This document shows, piece by piece, positions 1 to 7,692 of a stretch of 64,000 nt of DNA (position 1 is its first letter; each line of letters opens with the position of its first letter). The notes under the pieces are model-generated. The model worked only from the letters and a program-made list of their open reading frames with translations, was not told the DNA's origin and did not search any database. Origin of the DNA: Caldicellulosiruptor danielii (GTDB taxonomy: Bacteria > Bacillota > Thermoanaerobacteria > Caldicellulosiruptorales > Caldicellulosiruptoraceae); contig NZ_CP139957.1 in NCBI RefSeq assembly GCF_034343125.1, forward strand, positions 519,001 to 583,000. Direction: 5' to 3'. The translations under genes were made by a program, and so were the position numbers.

Positions 1-446
1 ATATTTTCCCCTGCTGCAGAAAATTTGAGGCCAAAACTTTCCATCATCTTAAACGGTGAGCCATAAGTTGGAGAATAGTGTGAAAAATAGTTTTTGTTTG
101 CCATATCCTGGGATTTGTATTTGGCGACGCGTGAAAGCTGCCAATTTGGCTTCAATCCTGCAAGCCCTGCTTTTGCGCGCTCCTGGTTTGTGAGCCTGAT
201 TACTTCATCTTCAAAGGATTTAAAATCGGACTGATTGGGGATATTTATCTTTTGTCCAGGGAAAATTAAGTTTGGATTTTTAATCTGTGGGTTTGCTGCT
301 AAAAGTTGGCTTATACCAACCTGATTTTTAATAGCTATGCTCCACAGAGTGTCTCCGCTCTGGATGGTATAAATCTTTGTTTGTGCAAAGGTACTTGAAA
401 AGTTCAAAAAAAGTAATATACTCAAAAATGCAATTATTTTTTTCAT
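1..446 (-). CDS. Secreted LysM + CAP-domain (YkwD/SafA-like) protein, C-terminus off the window
   Basis: The N-terminus is a signal peptide (MKKIIAFLSILLFLNF, cleavage near STFA-QT). A LysM domain follows (YTIQSGDTLWSIA ... NPNLIFPGQKINIP), then the start of a CAP/SCP-like domain (EVIRLTNQERAKAGL, and NYFSHYSPTYGSPF, which holds the conserved FSH and SPF elements). LysM binds peptidoglycan or spore cortex, and CAP domains of this type occur in Bacillus YkwD and SafA-like envelope proteins, so a cell-wall or spore-coat role is likely but not proven. The ATG at 446 is preceded by a strong AAGGAGGTG ribosome site. The gene runs off the left edge, so about 148 codons are visible and the end of the CAP domain is missing. 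Confidence 0.85.
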   Translation of the reverse strand, partial: MKKIIAFLSILLFLNFSSTFAQTKIYTIQSGDTLWSIAIKNQVGISQLLAANPQIKNPNLIFPGQKINIPNQSDFKSFEDEVIRLTNQERAKAGLAGLKPNWQLSRVAKYKSQDMANKNYFSHYSPTYGSPFKMMESFGLKFSAAGEN

Positions 447-603
447 CTTTGAGCTTTCACCTCCTTATATCTTATTTTTCTTAAAAATCTTTTGCTTAAT
501 TCTTTCCTTTTAAAAACCTAATTAAAAATCTATTTTAAAAACCACAAAATCGTGGTATTATTATAGAAGTAAATTTAATTTCAAAAAGGGAGGCTAAGAT
601 AAA

Positions 604-777
604 ATGGCATATTACATCACAGATGATTGTATTTCGTGCGGCGCGTGCGAGAGTGAATGCCCTGTTCAGTGCATATCTGCTGGCGATGGAAAGTATGTAA
701 TCAACGAAGAAGAATGTATCTCATGCGGTGCATGCGCAAATGTATGCCCAGTTGATGCTCCAAAGCCAAGAGATTAG
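604..777 (+). CDS. 2[4Fe-4S] bacterial-type ferredoxin
   Basis: A 57-residue protein, the usual length of clostridial ferredoxins. It has two classical cluster motifs, CISCGACESECP and CISCGACANVCP, each CxxCxxCxxxCP, arranged as a pseudo-twofold repeat. It carries low-potential electrons in the cytoplasm, for example between pyruvate:ferredoxin oxidoreductase, hydrogenase and nitrogenase; which partner it serves here cannot be told. An AGGGAGG ribosome site lies about 9 bases before the ATG. It is monocistronic: a hairpin terminator follows 27 bases after the stop. Confidence 0.95.
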   Translation: MAYYITDDCISCGACESECPVQCISAGDGKYVINEEECISCGACANVCPVDAPKPRD

Positions 778-803
778 CTCTAAAAAGTTGCAAAATAGCT
801 CAG

Positions 804-836
804 GACCGGGTAGAAGACTAAGTGCCCGGTCTTTAA
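804..836 (+). terminator. Terminator hairpin after ferredoxin
   Basis: A seven-base perfect stem GACCGGG / CCCGGTC with a 14-base loop, followed by a short T stretch. The T tract is weak, so termination may be partial. Confidence 0.6.
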
Positions 837-896
837 ATTATAAATTGGAACAAAATTTAAAAAATCTGCGTAGTTGAAAAGAGGGGAGAAAAGCAA

Positions 897-1454
897 TTGA
901 ACAGAATTTATGTTCCAATTCAAGATGCTGAGGAGATACAAAAGCTAAAATGTGGTCAAGAAGTTTTAGTGTGTGGCAAACTTTTTGTTGCAAGGGACGC
1001 TGCTCACAGAAGGCTTTTTGAAATGATTCTAAAAGGTAGTGAAATTCCAATAGATTTTAAAAACGGTGCGATATATTATATGGGTCCCTGCCCAGAAAAG
1101 CCAGGTGAAGTAATAGGACCATGTGGCCCAACAACAGCAGGCAGAATGGATGTATTTACTCCAATGATGCTTGAGCTTGGAATAAAGGTTTTAATTGGAA
1201 AGGGTAAAAGAAGGGAGGCTGTAAAAGAGGCTATTAAAAAACACGGTAGCATTTATCTTGCCACATTTGGTGGCGCTGCGGTTTTGATTCAAAGCTGTGT
1301 CAAATCTCAAAGGATAATTATGTTTGAAGACCTTGGTGCAGAGGCAGTTCGTGAGATTGAGGTGGAAGATTTGCCCTGTATTGTTGCAATAGATAGTCAA
1401 GGGGAAGATATATATGAAGTTGGACCAAGAAAGTATGCAAAAGATTTTAGATAA
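897..1454 (+). CDS. Fe-S hydro-lyase, tartrate/fumarate type, beta subunit (fumarase class I beta-like)
   Basis: A 185-residue protein matching the beta (FumA C-terminal / TtdB) domain. It shows YYMGPCPEKPGEVIGPCGPTT and RMDVFTPMMLELGI early, and an IYLATFGGAAVLI segment followed by EDLGAEAVREIEVEDLPCIVAID. With an alpha subunit the enzyme interconverts fumarate and malate (or dehydrates tartrate) using a 4Fe-4S cluster held by alpha. The alpha gene is normally adjacent but is absent on either side here, so it must lie elsewhere. Start is TTG with GAGGGGAG about 8 bases upstream. The 3' end overlaps the next gene by 41 bases in another frame. Confidence 0.85.
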   Translation: MNRIYVPIQDAEEIQKLKCGQEVLVCGKLFVARDAAHRRLFEMILKGSEIPIDFKNGAIYYMGPCPEKPGEVIGPCGPTTAGRMDVFTPMMLELGIKVLIGKGKRREAVKEAIKKHGSIYLATFGGAAVLIQSCVKSQRIIMFEDLGAEAVREIEVEDLPCIVAIDSQGEDIYEVGPRKYAKDFR

Positions 1455-2808
1455 CCTTAAGATTTTAAATAGCCTGAAGAGTTACAACTTTTTGCGCCTT
1501 CACATGCCAGGTCACAAAGGTAAAGAAGAGATTTTCCCAGATGCTATCAGAAATATATTTCCCAGCTTTGATATCACAGAAACCTTATATACAGACAACT
1601 TATTGGACCCGAAAGGTTATATAAAGGAATTTTTAGATGGAATAAATGAGTTTTTTGGTTCAAATTATAGTTTTTTGTCTCTTCAGGGTTCAACACACCT
1701 TCTGCAAGCCTCAATTGCTGCATTTTCAAATCCGTGTGATAGTATACTTATAAACAGAGATGCTCACAGAAGCATATATAATATTGCAAAAATTCTAAAA
1801 CTTGACATTGAATATATATATCCACAATACGATGATTCTTTAGGAATATTTACATATATCGACGAAAAGCACTTTGAAAGTGTCCTTCAAACTACAAAAT
1901 CTCAAATTGTTATAATAACATCACCATCATATTATGGCATTGAGCAAAATGTAAAGGTGCTATCTGAGATTACAAAAAAATATCAAAAAAAGCTTATAGT
2001 TGACCAAGCTCACGGCGGTTATTATAAATTTGTAGGAAAAAAAACAGCCTTGGATAGCGGAGCTGACATATGTATTTTAAGTCTTCACAAAACATTGCCA
2101 TGCCCAAACCAGTCTGCACTGCTTTTGTCAAATTTAGCCGAGAAGGATACCAGAAAACTTTCTGACAATTTAAGTTATCTTCATACAACAAGTCCGTCAT
2201 ATGTGCTGCTTGCTTGGAGTGAGTATGGTATAGAGTTTTCAAAAATGTTTGGCAGAGAGCTTTTTAAAGAGCTCGAAAGAAAACTTGATAAGATATGTAA
2301 GTCAGTCTTGGAGTACACAAACTATGTCTACAGAGATGTAGACGTTTTAAAACTTCTTTTGAACTTTGGCAAAGCAGGGAAAAATCAAGGTTTTGTAAAA
2401 AGTCTTTTGGAGAGGTATTCTATTGTTCCAGAGCTTCTTGACCAAAATAGGATTCTGTTTTATTTTTCTCTGGTGGATGCTCTTTCTAATTTTGAAATCT
2501 TGGAAAGCTTTTTTTATGATATAATAAAAGAAAAAGGAAAAGGAGAACCTGAGAAAAAGTTTTTATCACCGCCAAGACCGAAAAAGGTTTTAAAAATATA
2601 CGAAGTTGACAACGTGAAAAAAAGAAGGGTAAAGATTTGTGAGGCAGAAGGCTTTGTATGTGCGCAGGCAATAATTCCTTACCCGCCGGGATTTCCGGTT
2701 GTTGTTGAGGGTGAGGTTATAGAAAAGGATACTATAGAATATTTACAAGAGATTTTGGGTAATGAATTTCTCAAAAAAAATGAGGTTGATGTGGTTGAGG
2801 AAGGGTAA
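1414..2808 (+). CDS. Orn/Lys/Arg decarboxylase family PLP enzyme (YaaO-like)
   Basis: A 464-residue fold-type I PLP enzyme of the Orn/Lys/Arg decarboxylase family. Visible marks are LHMPGHKG near residue 30, SLQGSTHLLQAS around 88-100, VDQAHGGYY (cofactor aspartate) and ILSLHKTLPCPNQSA with the Schiff-base lysine near residue 226. A C-terminal domain carries the IPYPPGFPVVVEGE motif. Substrate cannot be read from sequence; family members make cadaverine, agmatine or putrescine. The ATG at 1414 has AAGGGGAA at a good distance although it lies inside the previous gene. Its position just before tmk-yaaQ-yaaR-holB-yaaT copies the Bacillus yaaO neighbourhood. Confidence 0.88.
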   Translation: MKLDQESMQKILDNLKILNSLKSYNFLRLHMPGHKGKEEIFPDAIRNIFPSFDITETLYTDNLLDPKGYIKEFLDGINEFFGSNYSFLSLQGSTHLLQASIAAFSNPCDSILINRDAHRSIYNIAKILKLDIEYIYPQYDDSLGIFTYIDEKHFESVLQTTKSQIVIITSPSYYGIEQNVKVLSEITKKYQKKLIVDQAHGGYYKFVGKKTALDSGADICILSLHKTLPCPNQSALLLSNLAEKDTRKLSDNLSYLHTTSPSYVLLAWSEYGIEFSKMFGRELFKELERKLDKICKSVLEYTNYVYRDVDVLKLLLNFGKAGKNQGFVKSLLERYSIVPELLDQNRILFYFSLVDALSNFEILESFFYDIIKEKGKGEPEKKFLSPPRPKKVLKIYEVDNVKKRRVKICEAEGFVCAQAIIPYPPGFPVVVEGEVIEKDTIEYLQEILGNEFLKKNEVDVVEEG

Positions 2809-3427
2809 ACTCATAGTATTTGAAGGAAACGATGGGTCAGGTAAAACTACCCAGCTTGTAAAAGTTGAAAAATATCTTAAGGAGAAGGGATACAAAGTTC
2901 TCACAACAAGAGAGCCAGGTGGGACAGAGGTAGGCTACAGAATCCGAAAGCTTCTTTTAGACCCTCAATATAAGATGGATGGGCTTACTGAAGCTCTGCT
3001 TTTAGCTGCAGACAGGAATGAACATGTCAAAAATGTACTCATTCCTGCCCTTGATGAAGGGTATATTGTGCTTTGTGACAGATACATCTTAAGCAGTGTA
3101 GTTTATCAGGGGATTGTAAGAGGAGTTGGTGTTGAAAATATTCTAAGATTAAATTCAATCTTTGAAGATATAATAAAACCCGATCTTTACATTGTTCTTA
3201 CCTTAGAGCCTGAAATAGCTCTGCAAAGGATTAAAATGGCTGGCAAAAACGACAGGCTTGACTTAGAAGATTTGGAGTTTCACAGGCGTGTGTATAGTGG
3301 CTTTAAAGAGGTATCAAAGTGGTTTGAAAGATGTGTGAACATTGAGGCGCTGGGTTCAGAAAAAGAGGTTTTTGAAAAGGTGTGTAGTGAGATAGAAAGG
3401 CTATTTGAAAGCAAAGAGAAGTGGTAG
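2795..3427 (+). CDS. tmk: Thymidylate kinase
   Basis: Converts dTMP to dTDP with ATP. It has the P-loop FEGNDGSGKTTQ at the N-terminus, the TREPGGTEVG dTMP-binding stretch, the DRYILSSVVYQG segment and a LID region near GKNDRLDLED. Length about 210 residues is normal. The start is uncertain: the frame is open from ATG 2762, but tmk proteins begin only a few residues before GKLIVFEG. TTG 2795, with GAGG at 2782-2785, fits that best; ATG 2762 and 2789 are alternatives. It overlaps the end of the decarboxylase gene by 14 bases or more, so the two are translationally coupled. Confidence 0.93.
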   Translation: MRKGKLIVFEGNDGSGKTTQLVKVEKYLKEKGYKVLTTREPGGTEVGYRIRKLLLDPQYKMDGLTEALLLAADRNEHVKNVLIPALDEGYIVLCDRYILSSVVYQGIVRGVGVENILRLNSIFEDIIKPDLYIVLTLEPEIALQRIKMAGKNDRLDLEDLEFHRRVYSGFKEVSKWFERCVNIEALGSEKEVFEKVCSEIERLFESKEKW

Positions 3428-3484
3428 AATATAGAGGAATGCTAAGTCGGCAAAGCTTTTCAAAGAGAGGAGAGAAGAGGAAAG

Positions 3485-3814
3485 ATGAAGCTTATTGTAG
3501 CAGTTGTGCAGAATGAAGACATTGGCAGACTCATGGATGCTCTTCAAAAAGAAGGCATAATGGCAACAAAGCTTTCAACGTCGGGCGGATTTTTGCGTTC
3601 TGGCAATACCACTTTGCTCATAGGCATTGATGATGACAGAGTTCCTGAGGTGATTGACATTATATCTCAAAAGTGCAAGACACGCAAACAAATTGTTTCA
3701 TCGCCTGTGACAAACAATCCGTCATCAGGTGTGTACCTGCCATATCCTGTTGAAATAACAATTGGTGGTGCTACAATATTTGTCCTCAATGTTGAGAGGT
3801 TTGAGAAGGTTTAA
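3485..3814 (+). CDS. darA: Cyclic-di-AMP receptor, PII-like DarA/YaaQ
   Basis: A 109-residue protein with the YaaQ signature: MKLIVAVVQNEDIGRLMDALQKEG, then ATKLSTSGGFLRSGNTTLLIGI, and EITIGGATIFVL near the end. Proteins of this family (B. subtilis DarA, S. aureus PstA) are trimeric PII-like receptors that bind c-di-AMP; their output is still poorly known. The gene sits between tmk and yaaR as in Bacillus. An AGAGAGGAGAGAAGAGG purine tract precedes the ATG. Confidence 0.93.
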   Translation: MKLIVAVVQNEDIGRLMDALQKEGIMATKLSTSGGFLRSGNTTLLIGIDDDRVPEVIDIISQKCKTRKQIVSSPVTNNPSSGVYLPYPVEITIGGATIFVLNVERFEKV

Positions 3815-3840
3815 AAAAATTCAAAAAGTGGGAAAGTAAA

Positions 3841-4287
3841 ATGAGAATAGAAGATGTTAGAAGGAACAATATAAATAATGTAACATTTTTTCAAGACCAA
3901 CGAAGGGTTGAAAGACCAAAAGATTCTTTTTCAAACTATGTAAAGCAGCTTGAGAAAGATGAAATTATCAATAGAATAAAAGAGCTTATTAACAAAATAG
4001 ACTCTCTTGGCAAGAGCCTTGCAGAAAGAATGGACCTTTCAACACTCAAAGAGTATAAAAAGACCATAAAAGAGCTTTTAGGATACACAGTGTATTCTTC
4101 CCACGAATATTTTAATGAAAGCCTTTTTGGCAGAAAAGGCAGACACAAGGTGTTTAGTATCGTCAAGAAAATTGATGAAAAGATGGATATGCTGACCCAG
4201 GAGATTTTAAAGAAAGAAGCAGACAATCTCAAGGTTTTATCATATGTAGGAGAAATAAAAGGGTTGCTTGTTGACCTATTTATTTAG
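3841..4287 (+). CDS. YaaR family protein (DUF327)
   Basis: A 148-residue, strongly charged, largely helical protein: residues 35-148 are rich in K, E, L and I with no membrane segment. It matches DUF327/YaaR in size, in the NRIKELINKIDSLGKSLAERMDL and TVYSSHEYFNES segments, and in position between yaaQ and holB. No biochemical role is established for the family. It starts 26 bases after darA and is probably in the same transcript. Confidence 0.85.
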   Translation: MRIEDVRRNNINNVTFFQDQRRVERPKDSFSNYVKQLEKDEIINRIKELINKIDSLGKSLAERMDLSTLKEYKKTIKELLGYTVYSSHEYFNESLFGRKGRHKVFSIVKKIDEKMDMLTQEILKKEADNLKVLSYVGEIKGLLVDLFI

Positions 4288-4306
4288 AATTTTTACAGGG
4301 TGAGAG

Positions 4307-5275
4307 ATGAATATGAATTTGGATACTTTCATAGGTCAAAATGGACTTGTTGCTACACTCAAAAGGGCACTTATTCGGCCTTTTCACGCATACATTTTTG
4401 AAGGTGAAAAAGGACTTGGCAAAAAACTTTTGGCAATGACCTTTTCAAAGCAAGTTTTGTGTGAAAAAAAGCTTGCGTGCGGCGTTTGCAAAAGTTGCAG
4501 GCTCTTTGACGCACTCACGCACCCGGATTTTAAAATAATAAAGAGAGATGAAGATAAAAAAGAAATATCTGTTGACGCTATTAGAGATATTATAAAAGAC
4601 ATTTCACGAGGACCTGTTTTTGCAAGTAAAAAGGTGTATATAATACAAGAAGCAGAGGAGATGTCGACAAGTGCTCAAAATGCACTTTTAAAGACCTTAG
4701 AAGAGCCTCCAGAGTATGCTCTTTTTATTCTCACATGCAACAATTTAGAAAGGCTTTTACCGACAGTGATTTCAAGGTCTTTAGTGCTATCATTCAAAAG
4801 GTACAGCTCAAGCGAAATCTCTGAGATTTTAAAAAATCATGGGCTTGAACCCAAAGACTATGTTTTAAAACTTTGCAGAGGGAATCCTAAAATTGCTCTT
4901 GATTTTTATGATAAAGAGGTTCAAAATAAAAGAGACTATATTTTTGACAAACTTATTTCGTACGACGGGGCAAGTTTTAGTTTGATAAAAGAATTTGAAA
5001 GTGATTTTGAAAAGTTTAAAGACAACTTTGCATTTTTATTTGAAACAGTTATATACTTTTTACGAGATGCGCTTATGTTCAAAAAAACAAACCTTGTTGA
5101 GCTTATTACAAACACAGACAAGTTAGAAAAGATAGTTGAGTTTGCAAACAAGCATACAATCTCTCATATATACAGACTACTGCAAGATTTCATGATGTTA
5201 GAAAAGTACCCAGATGCAAATGTAATCTCAGACAATGTGCTTGACATGATTTTTTTAAAACTATCAGGGGGCTAA
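4307..5275 (+). CDS. holB: DNA polymerase III delta-prime subunit
   Basis: A clamp-loader AAA+ subunit. It shows AYIFEGEKGLGKKLLA (a degenerate P-loop), a four-cysteine zinc module CxxxxLACGVCKSC, a HPDFKII segment and the NALLKTLEEPPEYALFILTC sensor-1 region followed by TVISRSLVLSF, which corresponds to the SRC motif with Cys replaced by Ser. Delta-prime opens the beta clamp with delta and tau/gamma. At 322 residues it has normal length. Two ATGs (4307, 4313) follow a GGGTGAG site; 4313 has the better spacing, so the first two residues are uncertain. Confidence 0.93.
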   Translation: MNMNLDTFIGQNGLVATLKRALIRPFHAYIFEGEKGLGKKLLAMTFSKQVLCEKKLACGVCKSCRLFDALTHPDFKIIKRDEDKKEISVDAIRDIIKDISRGPVFASKKVYIIQEAEEMSTSAQNALLKTLEEPPEYALFILTCNNLERLLPTVISRSLVLSFKRYSSSEISEILKNHGLEPKDYVLKLCRGNPKIALDFYDKEVQNKRDYIFDKLISYDGASFSLIKEFESDFEKFKDNFAFLFETVIYFLRDALMFKKTNLVELITNTDKLEKIVEFANKHTISHIYRLLQDFMMLEKYPDANVISDNVLDMIFLKLSGG

Positions 5276-5282
5276 AAGAAAG

Positions 5283-6170
5283 ATGGCAGAGGTTGTTGGA
5301 GTTAGATTCAAAAAAGCAGGGAAGATATACTGGTTTGATCCGAATAACATAGATTTGAAAGCTGGGGATGACGTCATTGTTGAGACAGTCCGCGGAATCG
5401 AGATGGGAAAAGTCATGATAGAAAAAAGAGAGGTGCCGGACGAAGAGATAGTCCAGCCTCTCAAAAAGGTTGTAAGAAAGGCAACAGAAGAGGATTACAA
5501 AAAAGCACAAGAAAATATGGAAAAGGCAGCAAGAGCGCTTGAGATTTGCAAGGAAAAAGTACAAAAGCATGGGCTTCCTATGAAGCTTTTGCATGCCGAG
5601 TACACATTTGACAATAACAAGCTTCTTTTCTATTTCACAGCAGAAGGAAGGGTTGATTTCAGAGAACTTGTAAAAGACCTTGCAGCAGTTTTCAGAACAA
5701 GGATTGAGCTAAGACAAATAGGTGTCAGAGACGACACAAAGTTTAGAGGTGGTTTGGGTCCGTGTGGACGCGAGGTTTGCTGTGCGGTGCATCTTTGTGA
5801 GTTTGTACCAATCTCAATAAAGATGGCAAAACAACAGGGGCTTGTTTTAAACCCTGCAAAGATATCCGGCCTTTGTGGAAGGCTCATGTGCTGCTTGACA
5901 TACGAGCAAAAATTCTATGAAGAGGCAATGCTTCATCTTCCAGGGATAGGTGCAATTGTAAAAACAGCCGATGGTGTAGGTGAAGTTGTTGAGGTAAATG
6001 TCTTAAAAGAAAAGATAAAGGTCAGATTTGAAGATGAGATGCAAAATGTGGAGCTAAAAGAATACTCTGTTGGTGAGTTTGAGATTCTAAAAGACACCAA
6101 AAAGATTCAACAACCGGTTGTTGCACTTGATGACGACGAGTTGAAAGAGCTTCTGGATTTAGAAGAATAG
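5283..6170 (+). CDS. ricT: PSP1-domain protein RicT (YaaT)
   Basis: A 295-residue PSP1-domain protein. After an N-terminal beta domain (VVGVRFKKAGKIYWFDP), the conserved cysteine-rich core appears as LGPCGREVCCAVHL and ISGLCGRLMCCLTYEQ. In B. subtilis RicT forms the Y-complex with RicA and RicF, carries Fe-S clusters, and stimulates RNase Y processing, sporulation and competence. RicA and RicF are not in this window. It starts 8 bases after holB, and the run of genes from 1414 looks like one operon that ends at the terminator at 6196. Confidence 0.92.
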   Translation: MAEVVGVRFKKAGKIYWFDPNNIDLKAGDDVIVETVRGIEMGKVMIEKREVPDEEIVQPLKKVVRKATEEDYKKAQENMEKAARALEICKEKVQKHGLPMKLLHAEYTFDNNKLLFYFTAEGRVDFRELVKDLAAVFRTRIELRQIGVRDDTKFRGGLGPCGREVCCAVHLCEFVPISIKMAKQQGLVLNPAKISGLCGRLMCCLTYEQKFYEEAMLHLPGIGAIVKTADGVGEVVEVNVLKEKIKVRFEDEMQNVELKEYSVGEFEILKDTKKIQQPVVALDDDELKELLDLEE

Positions 6171-6195
6171 AAAAGACTAAGCATTAAAGGTAAAA

Positions 6196-6236
6196 GGGCT
6201 GCTAAAAAGTTAGCATGAAAGCAGCCCGTTTTTTAA
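6196..6236 (+). terminator. Intrinsic terminator after ricT
   Basis: Perfect seven-base stem GGGCTGC / GCAGCCC with an 18-base loop followed by six Ts. It closes the decarboxylase-to-ricT operon. Confidence 0.9.
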
Positions 6237-6277
6237 ATTTTAAGATTATTTTTCTTTAAAAACAGAGGTGATAAAGA

Positions 6278-7507
6278 TTGGAAGCAGTTTTGCTGATTGT
6301 TGCTATTGTTCTTGTCATATCAAACTTGTTACTGCTCATGAGACTTAAAAATAATATGGGTTCTTCCTTAGATACTCAAAATAAACTTTTGGAGATTGAA
6401 AAGGAACTTGAACAAATTCAAAATTTCATATCACAACAATTTTCTCAGAATAAAAATGAAACGCAAAGCATGATAAGCTCGTTTGGCAGCATTTTGATGA
6501 CAAGATTTTCAGACATATCAAACCACATAATAAATTTTACATCATCAAATCAGGAGAAGCTTGACAGTATCCGAAAAGAGATAGATAGCAAGCTTGAGAA
6601 AATACGAGAGACTGTTGACAGCCAGCTACAGAGTACATTAGAGACAAAACTTTCGCAGTCTTTCAAGCTTGTATCAGAGCGTCTGGAGCTTGTCCACAGA
6701 GGACTTGGTGAGATGCAGGCCTTGGCAGGAAGTGTTGGAGACCTTAAAAAGATTTTGAGCAATGTAAAGGTTAGAGGCATCCTTGGTGAGATTCAGCTTG
6801 GCAATATCATAGACCAGATTTTAGATTCTTCACAGTACGAAAGAAATGTCAGGATAAAACCGCACACGCAAGAGCAAGTTGAGTTTGCTATAAAAATTCC
6901 TTCTAAAAATTCAAAGGATAATGAATTTATATACCTTCCAATAGACTCTAAATTCCCCATAGAAAGTTATCAGCGGCTTATTGAAGCGCAGGAAAAAGCA
7001 AACACAGATGAAGTTGCAAGATTTTCAAAGGAACTTGAAAATAGTATAAGGCAGAATGCAAAGACTATAAAGGAGAAGTACATAGACCCGCCAAAAACAA
7101 CAGATTTTGCTATTATGTTTTTACCCTCTGAGGGGCTTTATGCAGAGGTTTTGAGGATACCCGGGCTGTTCGAGTCTGTGCAAAGAGAATACAAGGTAAT
7201 CGTTGCGGGACCCACAACAATTGTTGCAATGCTCAACACTATTTCGCTTGGATTTAAAACTCTTGCTATTGAAAAGAGAACAAGCGAGGTTTGGGAACTT
7301 TTGTCAGCAGTCAAGACTGAGTTTTCAAGGTTTGGTGAGATTCTTGAAAAGGTTAAAAAGAAGCTTTCTGAGGCACAGGATACAATTGAAACTGCAACAA
7401 GAAAGACAAGAACCATAGAAAGAAAGCTCAAAAGTGTTGAGGTCCTCTCTTCCGAAAAAGACCCTGAAAAGATTCTTTATGATGAGGAAGCTATTGAAGA
7501 GGCTTGA
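6278..7507 (+). CDS. rmuC: DNA recombination protein RmuC
   Basis: A 409-residue protein with one N-terminal membrane segment (VLLIVAIVLVISNLLLL), a long coiled coil (about residues 30-150) and the RmuC nuclease-like domain: VRGILGEIQLGNIIDQIL, YLPIDSKFPIESYQRL, KTTDFAIMFLPSEGLYAEV and VIVAGPTTIVAMLNTI. RmuC is linked to limiting recombination between inverted repeats and is thought to cleave DNA near structured junctions. Start is TTG with AGAGGTGAT upstream. The gene stands alone between terminator 6196 and promoter 7612. Confidence 0.93.
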   Translation: MEAVLLIVAIVLVISNLLLLMRLKNNMGSSLDTQNKLLEIEKELEQIQNFISQQFSQNKNETQSMISSFGSILMTRFSDISNHIINFTSSNQEKLDSIRKEIDSKLEKIRETVDSQLQSTLETKLSQSFKLVSERLELVHRGLGEMQALAGSVGDLKKILSNVKVRGILGEIQLGNIIDQILDSSQYERNVRIKPHTQEQVEFAIKIPSKNSKDNEFIYLPIDSKFPIESYQRLIEAQEKANTDEVARFSKELENSIRQNAKTIKEKYIDPPKTTDFAIMFLPSEGLYAEVLRIPGLFESVQREYKVIVAGPTTIVAMLNTISLGFKTLAIEKRTSEVWELLSAVKTEFSRFGEILEKVKKKLSEAQDTIETATRKTRTIERKLKSVEVLSSEKDPEKILYDEEAIEEA

Positions 7508-7611
7508 AGAAATTATTCACATTTATGAAGATTTTAAATTTCTATCTTGCAAAATTTTAGTGCATATCTTAAAATATACTTTTGCGCAAAAGAACAATTT
7601 GCAATGTCCTA

Positions 7612-7640
7612 TTGTCAAAAATGCAAAAGTAGAATATAAT
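7612..7640 (+). promoter_or_regulatory. Sigma-A promoter of the citrate synthase gene
   Basis: TTGTCA (7612-7617), a 17-base spacer and a consensus TATAAT (7635-7640). Transcription would start near 7647, giving a leader of about 45 bases that contains the palindrome at 7658-7677. Confidence 0.8.
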
Positions 7641-7657
7641 ATATCTCATAGCACTTG

Positions 7658-7677
7658 ATTGTATACATATATACAAT
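7658..7677. promoter_or_regulatory. Candidate GntR-family operator in the citrate synthase leader
   Basis: ATTGTATA-CATA-TATACAAT, an eight-base perfect inverted repeat placed between the predicted transcription start and the ribosome site. A related sequence overlaps the -35 box of the aconitase operon (25373-25389). Both resemble the B. subtilis gluconate-repressor GntR operator core as I recall it (CTTGTATACAAG). The GntR/FCD regulator at 28500 is the obvious candidate protein. This is inference from motif and context. Confidence 0.6.
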
Positions 7678-7692
7678 GTGGAGGGAAGCTAA

